Shown: positions 11,249-22,975, counted from the first letter of the stretch. The stretch is DNA of 40,978 bases from Flavobacteriales bacterium (GCA_027066995.1 JAMOMQ010000080.1:1-40978); one strand, 5' to 3'. A program made the numbers and translations. Notes: a model not told the origin generated them from the sequence alone.

Positions 11249-14200
11249 TTATTTATCTGTTTTGTTTTTATCCAAAACATCATTGCCTTCTTTATCTTCG
11301 AGTCTGACATCGAGACCCAATCCTTTTAATTCGTGCATTAACACGTTAAATGACTCGGGAATACCGGGTTCGGGCATGGTTTCACCTTTAACAATGGCTT
11401 CATAAGCTTTGGCACGTCCCATGACATCATCGGACTTGATGGTGAGCATTTCTTGTAAGGTGTGCGAAGCGCCGTAAGCCTCTAAAGCCCAGACTTCCAT
11501 CTCTCCCAAACGCTGACCACCAAATTGGGCTTTACCTCCAAGTGGTTGTTGGGTAATTAACGAATACGGACCGATAGAACGGGCATGCATTTTATCGTCA
11601 ATCATATGACCTAATTTCAACATGTAAATAACACCGACTGTAGCGGGTTGGTCAAAACGTTCTCCGGTGCCACCGTCGTATAGATGTGTTTCTCCGAATT
11701 CGGGCAAACCGGCTTCTTTGGTTAAGGCCACAATATCATCTTCTGAAGCTCCGTCAAAAATAGGTGTGGCAAATTTTTTGCCGGTTTTTAAACCAATCCA
11801 TCCCAATACGGTTTCATAGATTTGACCGATATTCATACGGGAAGGCACCCCTAACGGATTCAATACGATGTCAACAGGCGTACCGTCTTCCATAAACGGC
11901 ATATCTTCGCGACGCACAATTTTGGCCACAATACCTTTGTTACCGTGACGACCGGCCATTTTATCACCTACTTTCAATTTACGTTTTTGAACTATAAAAA
12001 TCTTGGCCAGTTTTAAAATACCAGGAGGTAATTCGTCTCCGACACTAATGGCAAATTTTTCACGGCGTAAGTTTCCTTTAAGTTGATTTAAACGTATTTT
12101 GTAATTGTTAATCAATTCGGAAACCAATTCGTTGATATTTTTGTCGGTTGTCCAAGTGCCTTGAGTCAAATGTTCAAAATCTTGAACACTGTTGAGCATT
12201 TTAAGGGTAAATTTCTTGCCTTTAGGGAAAATATCCTTGCCCAAATCATTTTTAACACCTTGAGCGGTTTTGCCGTTAACCAATGCAAATAGCTTTTCGA
12301 TTAACTTTTGACGCAGTGCTTCGTATTTGGTTTCAAAGTCTTTTTCCAATTCTTCAATTTTGACTTTGTCTTGAGCTGTTTTACGACGGTCTTTAATAGA
12401 ACGGGTAAAGAGCTTTTTGTCAATAACGACACCGCGTAATGACGGCGAAGCTTTTAAGGAAGCATCTTTAACATCTCCGGCCTTATCACCAAAGATTGCA
12501 CGTAAGAGTTTTTCTTCGGGTGTAGGATCCGATTCCCCTTTAGGGGTCACTTTACCTATCAAGATGTCACCAGGTTTGACCTCGGCACCAATGCGAATCA
12601 TACCGTTTTCATCCAAATCTTTGGTAGCTTCTTCACTGACGTTAGGAATGTCATTGGTCAATTCTTCCTGACCCAATTTGGTATCTCTAACTTCTAAAGC
12701 ATGTTCTACAATATGTAATGAGGTAAAGTAGTCTTTACGCACCACATCTTCGGAAATCACGATGGCATCCTCAAAGTTATAACCGTTCCAAGGCATAAAT
12801 GCGACTCGCAAGTTACGGCCTAAGGCTAATTCTCCTTTATCGGTAGCATAACCTTCGGTTAAGACTTGTCCTTTGGTGACACGATCGCCCTTTTTTACGA
12901 TAGGTGTTAAATTAATGGTGGTATTTTGATTGGTTTTTCTAAACTTGACCAATTCATAAACCTTTTCATCATCATCAAAACTGACCAGTCTTTCATTGTC
13001 TGTGCGGTCATATTTTATAATGATTTTTTTGGCATCTACATAAGTTACCACACCGTCGCCTTCGGCATTGAGCAAAATTCTGGAATCTTGCACCAATTTT
13101 TTCTCCATACCGGTACCCACTATAGGAGCTTCCGGCGTTAATAAAGGTACCGCTTGCCGCATCATGTTTGATCCCATCAAAGCACGGTTAGCATCATTAT
13201 GTTCTAAGAAAGGAATAAGAGAAGCCGAAATGGAAGCAATTTGATTGGGTGCTACATCCATATAATTGACTTCTTCTTTGTTTACAACGGGAAAATCGCC
13301 TTCTTCACGAGCTACCAAATGATCGGGAATAATGTTTCCGGCATCATCGGTAGGGGTTTCAGCCTGTGCTATTTTCATTCCTTCTTCTTCTTCGGCTGTC
13401 AAGTATTGAATGCCTTCATCATATTTTACCTTGGCATCTTCTACTTTACGGTAAGGCGTTTCAATAAAGCCCATGTCATTAATTTTGGCATAAACCGCCA
13501 AAGATGATATCAAACCGATATTAGGTCCTTCAGGTGTTTCAATAGGACACAAACGGCCATAATGTGTATAGTGAACATCACGCACCTCAAAACCGGCTCT
13601 TTCACGAGAAAGTCCTCCTGGTCCTAAAGCTGATAAACGACGCTTATGTGTAATTTCAGATAACGGATTGGTTTGATCCATAAACTGAGACAACTGGTTG
13701 GTGCCAAAAAATGATTTGATTACCGAAGACAATGTCTTGGCATTGATCAAATCAATTGGTGTAAATACCTCATTATCTCTTACGTTCATACGTTCTCTGA
13801 TAGTTCGCACCATACGTGCCAAACCTACACCGAATTGTTGAGACAATTGTTCACCGACGGTTTTTACACGACGGTTAGACAAGTGGTCGATATCATCTAC
13901 TTCAGTTTTTGAGTTGATGAGCTCAATAAGTTGTTTGGTAATGGTTATGATATCCTCACGGGTTAAGACTTGCACATCAAGCGGAATATCCAACCCAAGT
14001 TTTTTGTTGATACGGTAACGACCGACTTCTCCTAAACTATAACGTTGATCAGAGAAGAAAAGTTTGTCAATAATACCTCTTGCTGTTTCTTCGTCCGGCG
14101 GATCGGCATTACGGAGTAATCTATAAATGTATTCTACCGCTTCACTTTCGGAGTTGGTAGAATCTTTTTGTAAGGTGTGGTAAATAATCGCAAAATCGGA

Positions 14201-15127
14201 TTGCGAAATATCTTCTTTATGTAATAAAATGGTTTTAGCCCCCGAGTCCAATATTTCTTGAATATGTTCCTTTTCGATAACAGTATCGCGGTCAAAAATA
14301 ATTTCGTTACGTTCAATGGATACTACTTCACCGGTATCTTCATCAACAAAATCTTCGTGCCAGGTTTTTAGCAAACGGGCTGCAAGCTTACGGCCAATTA
14401 CTTTTTTTAATCCTGTTTTTGAAACTTTGACCTCATCGGCCAGGTCAAAAATTTCTAAAATATCTTTATCTCTTTCATAACCGATAGCACGCAAAAGAGT
14501 GGTAATAGGCAATTTCTTTTTACGATCGATATAGGCATACATCACATTGTTGATGTCTGTAGCAAATTCGATCCAAGACCCTTTAAAAGGAATAATACGG
14601 GCTGAGTATAATTTTGTACCGTTGGTATGTAGGGATTGTCCGAAAAATACACCCGGAGAGCGGTGCAATTGAGAGACGATGACCCGTTCTGCACCATTGA
14701 TAACGAAAGTTCCCCGTGGGGTCATATACGGGATGTTTCCCAAATAGACATCTTGCACAACAGTTTCGAATTCTTCGTGCTCGGGATCGTTACATTCCAG
14801 TTTTAACCGGGCTTTTAAAGGCACACTATAGGTTAAACCTCTCTCTATACATTCGTGAATGGAATATCGCGGCGGGTCGACAAAATAGTCTAAAAAAGAT
14901 AACTCGAATTGGTTTCTGGTATCGGATACCGGAAAGTTATCTTGAAATGTTTTATACAAACCTTCGTTTTTTCTGTTTTCGGGTTTGGTTTCCAATTGAA
15001 AAAAATCTTGAAACGATTTTAATTGGATAGCTAATAAGTCCGGATATTCTGGAATATTCTTGACGGAAGAGAAATTAATTCGGGTATTATTCTCTAAAAT
15101 GGGTAGGTCTTTTGTATTATTTGTCAT
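11249..15127 (-). CDS. rpoB: DNA-directed RNA polymerase beta subunit
   Basis: 1292 aa; [58 protein letters not shown]. Confidence 0.99.
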   Translation of the reverse strand: MTNNTKDLPILENNTRINFSSVKNIPEYPDLLAIQLKSFQDFFQLETKPENRKNEGLYKTFQDNFPVSDTRNQFELSFLDYFVDPPRYSIHECIERGLTYSVPLKARLKLECNDPEHEEFETVVQDVYLGNIPYMTPRGTFVINGAERVIVSQLHRSPGVFFGQSLHTNGTKLYSARIIPFKGSWIEFATDINNVMYAYIDRKKKLPITTLLRAIGYERDKDILEIFDLADEVKVSKTGLKKVIGRKLAARLLKTWHEDFVDEDTGEVVSIERNEIIFDRDTVIEKEHIQEILDSGAKTILLHKEDISQSDFAIIYHTLQKDSTNSESEAVEYIYRLLRNADPPDEETARGIIDKLFFSDQRYSLGEVGRYRINKKLGLDIPLDVQVLTREDIITITKQLIELINSKTEVDDIDHLSNRRVKTVGEQLSQQFGVGLARMVRTIRERMNVRDNEVFTPIDLINAKTLSSVIKSFFGTNQLSQFMDQTNPLSEITHKRRLSALGPGGLSRERAGFEVRDVHYTHYGRLCPIETPEGPNIGLISSLAVYAKINDMGFIETPYRKVEDAKVKYDEGIQYLTAEEEEGMKIAQAETPTDDAGNIIPDHLVAREEGDFPVVNKEEVNYMDVAPNQIASISASLIPFLEHNDANRALMGSNMMRQAVPLLTPEAPIVGTGMEKKLVQDSRILLNAEGDGVVTYVDAKKIIIKYDRTDNERLVSFDDDEKVYELVKFRKTNQNTTINLTPIVKKGDRVTKGQVLTEGYATDKGELALGRNLRVAFMPWNGYNFEDAIVISEDVVRKDYFTSLHIVEHALEVRDTKLGQEELTNDIPNVSEEATKDLDENGMIRIGAEVKPGDILIGKVTPKGESDPTPEEKLLRAIFGDKAGDVKDASLKASPSLRGVVIDKKLFTRSIKDRRKTAQDKVKIEELEKDFETKYEALRQKLIEKLFALVNGKTAQGVKNDLGKDIFPKGKKFTLKMLNSVQDFEHLTQGTWTTDKNINELVSELINNYKIRLNQLKGNLRREKFAISVGDELPPGILKLAKIFIVQKRKLKVGDKMAGRHGNKGIVAKIVRREDMPFMEDGTPVDIVLNPLGVPSRMNIGQIYETVLGWIGLKTGKKFATPIFDGASEDDIVALTKEAGLPEFGETHLYDGGTGERFDQPATVGVIYMLKLGHMIDDKMHARSIGPYSLITQQPLGGKAQFGGQRLGEMEVWALEAYGASHTLQEMLTIKSDDVMGRAKAYEAIVKGETMPEPGIPESFNVLMHELKGLGLDVRLEDKEGNDVLDKNKTDK

Positions 15128-15214
15128 ATTGGTAGGACAAAATTAAAGGTTATCAATTTATTAAAATCGCTGAAAATCAGCGTGTCACAAGCTTTACATA
15201 TTTTATATGCAAAA

Positions 15215-15258
15215 TGGTTTAGGTCTATCCCGAGGTGTTTTCGGGAAGACCTAAACCA
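15215..15258 (-). promoter_or_regulatory. Strong intergenic hairpin between rplL and rpoB (candidate attenuator/processing element)
   Basis: TGGTTTAGGTCT-a-TCCCGA / TCGGGA-AGACCTAAACCA: 12 + 6 paired bases with a 1-nt bulge and a 7-nt loop. Confidence 0.7.
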
Positions 15259-15278
15259 AAAAATTATATATGTTAGAA

Positions 15279-15656
15279 CTACTTAAGCTCTACTTCTGCA
15301 CCGGCTTCTTCCAAAGATTTTTTGATGCCTTCGGCTTCATCTTTAGAAACACCTTCTTTTACAGGAGCTGGAGCACTATCAACTACTCCTTTGGCTTCTT
15401 TAAGTCCCAATCCGGTCAATTCTTTCACTAATTTAACAACTGCTAATTTAGAAGATCCGGGGGATTTAAGAATAACATCAAATTCGGTTTTTTCTTCACC
15501 GCCTTCGTCGCCACCACCTGCTGCGGGGCCAGCTACTGCTACAGCTGCTGCTGCGGGTTCAATGCCGTATTCTTCTTTCATAATATCGGCTAATTCGTTA
15601 ACTTCTTTTACAGTTAAGTTAACTAATTCTTCTGCTAATTTTTTTAAATCTGCCAT
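15279..15656 (-). CDS. rplL: 50S ribosomal protein L7/L12
   Basis: Ala/Gly hinge and [42 protein letters not shown]-terminal domain. Confidence 0.98.
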   Translation of the reverse strand: MADLKKLAEELVNLTVKEVNELADIMKEEYGIEPAAAAVAVAGPAAGGGDEGGEEKTEFDVILKSPGSSKLAVVKLVKELTGLGLKEAKGVVDSAPAPVKEGVSKDEAEGIKKSLEEAGAEVELK

Positions 15657-15701
15657 TTTCTATCGTTTTTATTGTTATAAATTTAATTTTTGTATAAGTG
15701 T

Positions 15702-16226
15702 TTATTCAGACTTCTCTGATAAAGTTTTTAAGATACCGGCTAATTTACCACCACCAGATTTAAGAGCCGAAATAACGTTCTTAGCGGGTGATTGCAACAA
15801 TCCGATTAATTCGCCCAATAATTCTTCTTTGGACTTGATATTGATAAGGGCATTTAATTGATTATCACCAATGTAAACCGACTCCTCAATCCAAGCACCT
15901 TTTAATACGGGCTTTTCAGATCTTTTTCTAAAGGCTTTGATAATCTTAGCAGGTTGGTTACCTACATTTGACAACATCAAGGCCGAATTACCGGTTAATA
16001 CCTCTTTTAATTCACCAAAATCTTTGTCGGATTTATCCATAGCTTGCTGCAACATGGTGTTTTTTACCACTTGCAATTTGATATCACTACCATAACAAGC
16101 CCGTCTTAAATCGGAAGTTGTTTGGGCATCTAAACCCAAAATATCGACGAGATAAACCACTTCGTATTCTGATAATTTTTGGGTCAATTCTTCTATTAAT
16201 TGAGCTTTTTGTTCTCTTGTTCTCAT
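15702..16226 (-). CDS. rplJ: 50S ribosomal protein L10
   Basis: 174 aa between rplA and rplL; MRTREQKAQLIEELTQKLSEYEVVYLVDILGL. Confidence 0.97.
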   Translation of the reverse strand: MRTREQKAQLIEELTQKLSEYEVVYLVDILGLDAQTTSDLRRACYGSDIKLQVVKNTMLQQAMDKSDKDFGELKEVLTGNSALMLSNVGNQPAKIIKAFRKRSEKPVLKGAWIEESVYIGDNQLNALINIKSKEELLGELIGLLQSPAKNVISALKSGGGKLAGILKTLSEKSE

Positions 16227-16248
16227 TGTTTGATTTTTTGGGTCTTAA

Positions 16249-16938
16249 TTAGACACTTTTAGGATCTACCTTGATACCGGGACTCATGGTTGAAGAAATA
16301 TTAACACTCTTCATATAAGTACCTTTTGCGGCCGAAGGTTTTAATTTGTTTAAAGTCGTAATCAGTTCAGCGGCATTTTCTTTTAATTTTTCAGGAGAAA
16401 AAGATTTTTTTCCGATAGCTGCATGAACAATTCCGGTTTTATCCACTTTAAAGTCTATTTTACCGGCTTTTACTTCTTTAACCGCCTTGCCTACTTCCAT
16501 AGTTACGGTTCCGGTTTTAGGATTGGGCATTAAACCACGGGGGCCTAAAATACGTCCTAAAGGTCCTAACTTACGCATGACGCTGGGCATGGTAATGATT
16601 ACATCGACATCGGTCCAACCACCTTTGATTTTATCAAGATATTCGTCCAAACCGACATAATCGGCACCGGCTGCCTTAGCTTCATCTTCTTTATCAGGTG
16701 TTACCAAAGCCAAAACTTTTTTGTCTTTTCCGGTTCCGTGAGGTAAAGTTACCACACCACGAACCATTTGATTGGCTTTTCTGGGATCAACACCCAGTCT
16801 TACAGCAATATCAATAGATTCGTCAAAATTAGCATTCGAAATTTCTTTAACTAATTTTGTGGCTTCTTCCAAGGAATATACCTTATTTTTATCTAATTTT
16901 GATAGTGCTTCTCTTCTTTTTTTGCTTAATCTTGCCAT
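16249..16938 (-). CDS. rplA: 50S ribosomal protein L1
   Basis: [40 protein letters not shown]. Confidence 0.98.
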   Translation of the reverse strand: MARLSKKRREALSKLDKNKVYSLEEATKLVKEISNANFDESIDIAVRLGVDPRKANQMVRGVVTLPHGTGKDKKVLALVTPDKEDEAKAAGADYVGLDEYLDKIKGGWTDVDVIITMPSVMRKLGPLGRILGPRGLMPNPKTGTVTMEVGKAVKEVKAGKIDFKVDKTGIVHAAIGKKSFSPEKLKENAAELITTLNKLKPSAAKGTYMKSVNISSTMSPGIKVDPKSV

Positions 16939-16953
16939 TTTCTAAAATCGTTT

Positions 16954-17394
16954 TTAATTAAAAGGATTTTCCCCCTCAATAGTTAATCCCATTGATCTTG
17001 CGGTACCTGCGACCATACGCATACCTGATTCAACACTAAAAGCATTTAAATCGGGCATTTTGTCTTCTGCAATTTGTCTGACTTGTTCCCAAGTGACAGT
17101 GCCTACTTTTTTTCGGTTTGGTTCGCCGGATCCTTTTTTGATTTTAGCTGCTTCTAACAACTGTACTGCGGCGGGTGGCGTTTTAACGACAAAATCAAAT
17201 GATTTGTCTTTATAAACATTAATTGCAACAGGTAATACTTTTCCTTGTTTGTCTTGTGTACGTGCATTAAATTGCTTACAAAACTCCATTATGTTTACAC
17301 CTGCGGCACCTAATGCGGGTCCAACCGGTGGCGAAGGATTCGCTTGACCTCCCCGAATTTGTAATTTAATTACTTTACTTATTTCTTTTGCCAT
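16954..17394 (-). CDS. rplK: 50S ribosomal protein L11
   Basis: [37 protein letters not shown]. Confidence 0.98.
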   Translation of the reverse strand: MAKEISKVIKLQIRGGQANPSPPVGPALGAAGVNIMEFCKQFNARTQDKQGKVLPVAINVYKDKSFDFVVKTPPAAVQLLEAAKIKKGSGEPNRKKVGTVTWEQVRQIAEDKMPDLNAFSVESGMRMVAGTARSMGLTIEGENPFN

Positions 17395-17457
17395 TTTCGA
17401 TTTGTTTTTCTAGAAACTATTATTTTGGAAGCTTAATAGTTTGTTATGCGTAACAGT

Positions 17458-18006
17458 TTATATTTTTTTTACTTCAAAGTAACCTAACTCCAAAGGTGTT
17501 TTTCTACCGAAAAATTTTACCATAACGGTCACCTTTTTTCTATCTTTATTGACATCTTCAATTACCCCGTCAAAACCTTTAAAAGGGCCGTCGGTTACCG
17601 TTACTTGATCACCGACATTATAGGGAATCATGATATTATCTTCATTCATAGCCAATTCGTCAATTTTACCTAAAATACGATTGACTTCTTTTTTACTGAG
17701 TGGCATTGGATCGCCTCCTTTAACGCCACTTAAAAAGCCCATTACACCGGGAATTGATTTGATAACATGAGGCAATTCACCGGACAAATTAGCTTCTATA
17801 TAAATATACCCCGGAAAAAGTGTCTTGTCTTTTTGGATACGTTTACCGTTTCTTATTTGCACTACTTTTTCGGTGGGAACTAATATATCACCAACATAAT
17901 CGTTTAATTTATTACGTTGAATTTCATTCTCAATGAGCTTTTGTATTTTGGCTTCTTTGCCGCTAATAACTTTAACGACATACCATTTTTTTATTTGATC
18001 ACTCAT
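17458..18006 (-). CDS. nusG: Transcription termination/antitermination protein NusG
   Basis: KKWYVVKVISGKEAKIQKLIENEI; LFPGYIYIEA; KOW motif VGDQVTVTDGPFKGFDGVIEDVN. Confidence 0.97.
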   Translation of the reverse strand: MSDQIKKWYVVKVISGKEAKIQKLIENEIQRNKLNDYVGDILVPTEKVVQIRNGKRIQKDKTLFPGYIYIEANLSGELPHVIKSIPGVMGFLSGVKGGDPMPLSKKEVNRILGKIDELAMNEDNIMIPYNVGDQVTVTDGPFKGFDGVIEDVNKDRKKVTVMVKFFGRKTPLELGYFEVKKI

Positions 18007-18011
18007 TTATA

Positions 18012-18212
18012 TTAACTTTTAATCAGCTTATAATAAGCTTGCAATATTGTTCTGAATATGTAATCTACAACGGCAATAAAAATTGAAAAGATTGCAGAAA
18101 AAACAGCGACCACAATGGTCATTTTATATACTTCATCCCATTTAGGCCAAACAACATGATTGACGAGCTCATTGTAAGCGCCTTTTACATATTCCATTAA
18201 ACTTTTAAACAT
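18012..18212 (-). CDS. secE: Preprotein translocase subunit SecE
   Basis: Start corrected to ATG at 18212 (MFKSLMEYVKGAYNELVNHVVWPKWDEV); the longer supplied ORF runs into tRNA-Trp. Confidence 0.93.
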   Translation of the reverse strand: MFKSLMEYVKGAYNELVNHVVWPKWDEVYKMTIVVAVFSAIFSIFIAVVDYIFRTILQAYYKLIKS

Positions 18213-18242
18213 TGCTTTAATTTTAAGATTAAATCTATTTGC

Positions 18243-18314
18243 ACGGGCAGAGAGACTCGAACTCCCGACACCTGGTTTTGGAGACCAGTGCTCTACCAAC
18301 TGAGCTACGCCCGT
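18243..18314 (-). tRNA. tRNA-Trp (anticodon CCA)
   Basis: Cloverleaf ACGGGCGTAGCTCAGTTGGTAGAGCACTGGTCTCCAAAACCAGGTGTCGGGAGTTCGAGTCTCTCTGCCCGT, located between tuf and secE. Confidence 0.96.
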
Positions 18315-18504
18315 GTATTATTTTTTATTTCTATTTATACAGCATTGATTAACTTCAGATATTTTAAAACATAACTGTTGTTTATTAAAATATAAACCGA
18401 GTTTATAGTGCAATACCGTATTTTCAAATTTTACTTTGAATACTGCAATTATATAAATTTAACAGCAATCAAGTAAAAAATAACACCTAGGTTAATTTAT
18501 AGAG

Positions 18505-18534
18505 AATTTGAAGCCCAAAAATGGGCTTCAAATT
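18505..18534 (-). terminator. Terminator-like hairpin downstream of tuf
   Basis: AATTTGAAGCCCA-aaaa-TGGGCTTCAAATT, 13-bp perfect stem. Confidence 0.75.
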
Positions 18535-18560
18535 TCATATTTTTATTTTATGACTTTAAT

Positions 18561-19748
18561 TTAGTCTAAAATTTCAGTTACCTGACCTGCACCAACAGTT
18601 CTACCACCTTCACGAATAGCGAAGCGTAAACCTTTGTTGATTGCTACAGGATAAATCAACTCAACTTCAATAGTTAAGTTATCACCGGGTAAAACCATTT
18701 CTACACCTTCGGGTAAATGAATTTCACCGGTTACGTCTGTTGTTCTTAAATAGAACTGAGGACGATAGTTGTTATGGAATGGTGTGTGACGACCTCCTTC
18801 TTCTTTTTTCAAGATATAAACCTCAGCTTTGAATTTTTTGTGAGGTGTAATGGTTCCGGGAGCGGCAATAACCATACCTCTACGGATTTGGTTTTTGTCG
18901 ATTCCACGAAGCAATAAACCTACGTTATCACCTGCTTCACCTCTATCTAAGATTTTACGGAACATCTCAACACCTGTTACAACTGAGTTTAATTTTTCGT
19001 CGCTAATACCTAATATTTCAACAGGATCACCGGTATTGATAACTCCGGTTTCAATACGACCAGTAGCAACGGTACCACGACCTGTAATAGAGAATACATC
19101 TTCAACAGGCATTAAGAAAGGCTTATCGGTATCTCTTTCAGGCTCAGGAATCCACTCATCAACGGCATCCATCAACTCTTCGATGGTTTTAACCCATTTG
19201 GGATCACCGTTTAAACCACCTAAAGCAGAACCTTGAATAACAGGTGTATTATCACCGTCATATTCATAGAAGCTTAAAAGGTCGCGGATTTCCATATCAA
19301 CCAATTCTAACAACTCTTCATCGTCTACCATATCCACTTTGTTCATAAATACAACAATCTTAGGCACACCTACTTGACGTGCTAAAAGAATGTGTTCACG
19401 AGTTTGAGGCATAGGACCGTCAGTAGCGGCAACCACTAAGATAGCACCGTCCATTTGAGCTGCACCGGTAACCATGTTTTTAACGTAGTCGGCGTGACCC
19501 GGACAGTCAACGTGTGCATAGTGTCTTTTATCTGTTTCGTACTCTACGTGAGCCGTATTAATCGTAATCCCTCTTTCTTTTTCTTCGGGAGCGTTGTCAA
19601 TAGCGTCAAAGTCTTTAACTTCTGCAAGACCTTTTTCTGCTAAAACTTTGGTAATTGCAGCGGTCAATGTAGTTTTACCGTGGTCAACGTGACCAATGGT
19701 ACCTATATTAACGTGCGGTTTGGTTCTTTCGAATTTTTCTTTAGCCAT
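18561..19748 (-). CDS. tuf: Elongation factor Tu
   Basis: [59 protein letters not shown]. Confidence 0.99.
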   Translation of the reverse strand: MAKEKFERTKPHVNIGTIGHVDHGKTTLTAAITKVLAEKGLAEVKDFDAIDNAPEEKERGITINTAHVEYETDKRHYAHVDCPGHADYVKNMVTGAAQMDGAILVVAATDGPMPQTREHILLARQVGVPKIVVFMNKVDMVDDEELLELVDMEIRDLLSFYEYDGDNTPVIQGSALGGLNGDPKWVKTIEELMDAVDEWIPEPERDTDKPFLMPVEDVFSITGRGTVATGRIETGVINTGDPVEILGISDEKLNSVVTGVEMFRKILDRGEAGDNVGLLLRGIDKNQIRRGMVIAAPGTITPHKKFKAEVYILKKEEGGRHTPFHNNYRPQFYLRTTDVTGEIHLPEGVEMVLPGDNLTIEVELIYPVAINKGLRFAIREGGRTVGAGQVTEILD

Positions 19749-19797
19749 AATACTAATTTTTAATCTTTATTTTTCTACTTTTTTGAGCCCTCCTTAG

Positions 19798-19869
19798 AGC
19801 CAATGACGGGAATTGAACCCGTGACCTCTTCCTTACCAAGGAAGCGCTCTACCCCTGAGCTACATCGGC
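19798..19869 (-). tRNA. tRNA-Thr (anticodon GGT)
   Basis: GCCGATGTAGCTCAGGGGTAGAGCGCTTCCTTGGTAAGGAAGAGGTCACGGGTTCAATTCCCGTCATTGGCT; cloverleaf by eye. Confidence 0.95.
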
Positions 19870-19878
19870 CTTGAGTGG

Positions 19879-19951
19879 AGCGGGAGACGGGATTCGAACC
19901 CGCGACATTCAGCTTGGAAGGCTGATGCTCTACCAACTGAGCTACTCCCGC
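19879..19951 (-). tRNA. tRNA-Gly (anticodon TCC)
   Basis: GCGGGAGTAGCTCAGTTGGTAGAGCATCAGCCTTCCAAGCTGAATGTCGCGGGTTCGAATCCCGTCTCCCGCT. Confidence 0.96.
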
Positions 19952-20021
19952 CTGTTTTTTTTGCCGCGATAATTATTAAATACCCCGACAACAATCGGGA
20001 GATAACTCCCTTTTTTTTAAG

Positions 20022-20102
<81 letters not shown>

Positions 20103-20130
20103 ATATAATATTTTCATTATGTCAAACAAG

Positions 20131-20204
20131 AGCCGATGGAGGGACTCGAACCCACGACCTGCTGATTACAAATCAGCTGCTCTAGCCAGCTGAGCTACAT
20201 CGGC
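20131..20204 (-). tRNA. tRNA-Thr (anticodon TGT)
   Basis: GCCGATGTAGCTCAGCTGGCTAGAGCAGCTGATTTGTAATCAGCAGGTCGTGGGTTCGAGTCCCTCCATCGGCT. Confidence 0.96.
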
Positions 20205-20226
20205 TTTTAGCTCTTATAACGGTTTG

Positions 20227-20257
20227 CAAATTTATAAACTTTATTTTTATCTGCAAA
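20227..20257 (-). promoter_or_regulatory. Bacteroidota-type promoter for the tRNA-tuf transcription unit
   Basis: Minus strand TTTG-N19-TAAATTTG, with the -7 box about 22 nt before the first tRNA; matches TTTG/TAnnTTTG. Confidence 0.65.
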
Positions 20258-20397
20258 GAAAAAAAGTATTTTTTTTAAATATTTTATTTTCCCGTTTTTT
20301 TGCATTGCAAAAGTAAACATTTATTGGATATCTCACAGGCTTTTTTTGAAAAAAATTATACATTAATAATTATATAAAATTCAATTTTGAATATTTT

Positions 20398-21216
20398 TTA
20401 CATTGTCTTATTCAAGTTATAAGCTATTTCTTTTATAATAGCAGCCCATTCGTGTCTTGTTTTGGTTTGATTCAATTTTTGATATGGAAACGGTTTTCCA
20501 AAAATGATTTTTATGGTCTGATGTCTTTTTTTTAACAGTTCTCGTGACAACCAAAACAATTCTATATTAGCCTTAATTCCTAATTTTCGTCTCCAAGTCG
20601 CAACTCTATAAAATGTTTTGGAGTTTTCAGTAGGTATATAAAAAGGTATAATGTCTTTTTTATAAGTTTGGGCATATTTTATAAAACCGCTTCGCCAAAG
20701 GCCGTCATCGGGACGTCCATTATATTTACGCATAACTTCTCCCGAAGGAAACATAGTCACAGGCACGGAATTATCAGATAAACGCGCCTCCAATATTTTG
20801 CGATCTTCTTCTGTTACTTTACCAAAGACTGTTATAGGCACTAATAATCCTGACAAAGGTTTTACACTCATCAATACTTTATTGGCAGGATGATTATTTT
20901 TGGTAAAGCCTGCTTTTTTAAGCGCATGCACCAAAATAAAAAAATCCAAACCGCCTAGAGCATGGTTGCCTGCAAAAATCAAATTGCTGCGTTTGGGAAT
21001 GTTTTCCAAGCCCTCTATTTCAAATTTCAAATCCAACTCTTTATTGATAGCTTCTACAAAATCAAAATCTTTTAAATGTGCGGTTTTAAGCAATAATGTA
21101 TTGAGTTCATCTTCTTTAACCCACCATTTTATCAACTTGATAACCCAACCGGGCATGTTGGCAATACGCTTGTTTGATTGTGAACGTATAATTTTTTCAA
21201 TATCAAGTTGCACCAT
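20398..21216 (-). CDS. PlsC-like lysophospholipid/glycerol acyltransferase
   Basis: IFAGNHALGGLDFFILVHAL (modified HxxxxD-type block), VTMFPSGEVMRKYNGRPDDGLWRSGFIKYAQ. Confidence 0.7.
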   Translation of the reverse strand: MVQLDIEKIIRSQSNKRIANMPGWVIKLIKWWVKEDELNTLLLKTAHLKDFDFVEAINKELDLKFEIEGLENIPKRSNLIFAGNHALGGLDFFILVHALKKAGFTKNNHPANKVLMSVKPLSGLLVPITVFGKVTEEDRKILEARLSDNSVPVTMFPSGEVMRKYNGRPDDGLWRSGFIKYAQTYKKDIIPFYIPTENSKTFYRVATWRRKLGIKANIELFWLSRELLKKRHQTIKIIFGKPFPYQKLNQTKTRHEWAAIIKEIAYNLNKTM

Positions 21217-21223
21217 CAGACCT

Positions 21224-21898
21224 TTATTTTAATTTAAAACGCAAATAGGTTATAGGCTTGTTCTTTGCTAAAAATTGTTTTTCATAATAGGTTTGTATGC
21301 CCACTACTTCTTGTGGCGCTTCGGTATTGACATAAATGTCATGATGGGCATATAAAATTTCATGCCCCAAACCTTGTAATAAGCCTATAGTATATCCATG
21401 AAGAAATTCGCTATCGGTTTTTAAATGAATTTGTCCGTCAGGTTTTAAAATATTTTTATATTTTTTTAAAAATTCGGGATTGGTCAACCGGTGTTTGGTG
21501 CGTTTGTATTTGATTTGCGGGTCAGGAAAGGTAATCCATATTTCGGAGACTTCGTCCTTGTCAAAAGCATGTTCTATCAATTCTATTTGCATTCTTAAAA
21601 AAGCCACGTTTGACAAATTTTCGGCCAAAGCGGTTTTGGCGCCACGCCATATACGGGCACCTTTAATATCAATACCTATAAAATTTTTATCAGGATACCG
21701 CCGGCTCAATCCCAAACTGTATTCACCTTTGCCACACCCAAGCTCTAAGACAATAGGACGATCGTTTTTAAAATAGTCTTGTTGCCAATGTCCTTTAAGT
21801 TTAAAGTTATCATTGAGCAACGTATCCCGTGACGGCTGAAATAGATTTGAAAATGTTTCGTTTTCTCTGAATCGTTTTAATTTATTTTTACTTCCCAC
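21224..21898 (-). CDS. trmB: tRNA (guanine-N7-)-methyltransferase
   Basis: VLELGCGKGEYSLGLSRRYPDKNFIGIDIKGARIWRGAKTA; IWITFPDPQIKYKRTKHRLTNPEFLKKY. Confidence 0.93.
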   Translation of the reverse strand: MGSKNKLKRFRENETFSNLFQPSRDTLLNDNFKLKGHWQQDYFKNDRPIVLELGCGKGEYSLGLSRRYPDKNFIGIDIKGARIWRGAKTALAENLSNVAFLRMQIELIEHAFDKDEVSEIWITFPDPQIKYKRTKHRLTNPEFLKKYKNILKPDGQIHLKTDSEFLHGYTIGLLQGLGHEILYAHHDIYVNTEAPQEVVGIQTYYEKQFLAKNKPITYLRFKLK

Positions 21899-21934
21899 TT
21901 TTTCGTATTTTTATCGCTACAAAAATAGGCAATA

Positions 21935-22975
21935 ATGCGTAACGCAAAAAATATTTTAATTGCGCCTTTAAATTGGGGTCTCGGACATGCTGCCAGGTGT
22001 ATTCCCATCATTAAAAATTTACAAGCGCAGGGGCATCATATTATCATAGCTTCGGACGGCATGGCGCTTGAGTTGTTAAAAAAAGAAATAAACGATGCCA
22101 TTTTTGAAAAACTTCCGGCTTATAACATAACCTATTCCAAAAGGCCATGGTTTAACAAATGGCATTTATTAATGCAAGCACCACGTCTTAAAAAAATAGT
22201 CAAACAAGAGCAACTTAAAACCCGGCAATTGATAGATAAACATCAAATTGACATTCTGATATCTGACAACCGGTTTGGTGTTTATGATCCGCGTGTCCAA
22301 TCCATATACATTACTCATCAACTAAGGGTTTTGTCGGGGTGGAGCAGTTTTATCAGTACGTATTTACACCAACAAATTTATCAAAAATTCCATGAAATTT
22401 GGATTCCTGATTTTGCCGGACAAACCAACCTGAGCGGCCGGTTGGGACATGTTGCAAATTCGTCATTAAATCTAAAATATATTGGCCCGTTAAGTCGCAT
22501 GAAAATAAAAAAAACAACTTTAAAATATGATGTATTGGCTATATTGTCAGGCCCTGAACCTCAAAGAAGTTTATTAGAAAAAAAATTAATTGAACAACTC
22601 GCTGTTTTACCGGTAAAAAGTGCTATTGTGCAAGGAAAAATAGATAAAAAAACAAATATTAAAAATTACGGGAATATTGACATTTATAATTATGTAAATG
22701 CTTCTGCATTAGAATATTTGATCAACAGTTCGGATAAAATTATTGCCCGTTCGGGATATACTTCTATCATGGATTTGATAAGTATGCAAAAACCAGTTTT
22801 ATGGATACCAACGCCGGGACAAGACGAACAGAAATATTTGGCGCGTCACATACATCAAAAATTTGGTTATCAATATACCACCCAAGCCAAAATATCGTTG
22901 GATATAGATTTGCTCGACAATTTGCCTGCTACTAATTTTAGCTTATTTAGTAAAAAACCGGTTAAACTAATATAA
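21935..22975 (+). CDS. Glycosyltransferase, UDP-GlcNAc/MurG-like fold (uncharacterised TIGR00661-like)
   Basis: ILIAPLNWGLGHAARCIPIIKNLQAQGHHIIIASDG N-terminal; IARSGYTSIMDLISMQKPVLWIPTPGQDEQKYLARH C-terminal donor-binding region. Confidence 0.8.
   Translation: MRNAKNILIAPLNWGLGHAARCIPIIKNLQAQGHHIIIASDGMALELLKKEINDAIFEKLPAYNITYSKRPWFNKWHLLMQAPRLKKIVKQEQLKTRQLIDKHQIDILISDNRFGVYDPRVQSIYITHQLRVLSGWSSFISTYLHQQIYQKFHEIWIPDFAGQTNLSGRLGHVANSSLNLKYIGPLSRMKIKKTTLKYDVLAILSGPEPQRSLLEKKLIEQLAVLPVKSAIVQGKIDKKTNIKNYGNIDIYNYVNASALEYLINSSDKIIARSGYTSIMDLISMQKPVLWIPTPGQDEQKYLARHIHQKFGYQYTTQAKISLDIDLLDNLPATNFSLFSKKPVKLI

Noticed and set aside
15322-15861. 179-aa plus-strand ORF
   Set aside because: Antisense to rplL and rplJ, low-complexity S/P/A-rich shadow translation.
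18213-18299. N-terminal extension of SecE in the ORF track
   Set aside because: Runs into tRNA-Trp sequence (MVEHWSPKPGVGSSSLSARANRFN); true start is ATG 18212.
19983-19999. Small CCCGA...TCGGG inverted repeat between tRNA-Gly and tRNA-Tyr
   Set aside because: Only a 5-bp stem in a tRNA spacer; probably chance or a processing spacer.
20308-20315. Second TAnnTTTG-like box (minus strand TACTTTTG) upstream of the tRNA cluster
   Set aside because: No -33 partner at normal spacing and about 100 nt from the first tRNA; the 20227-20257 promoter fits much better.
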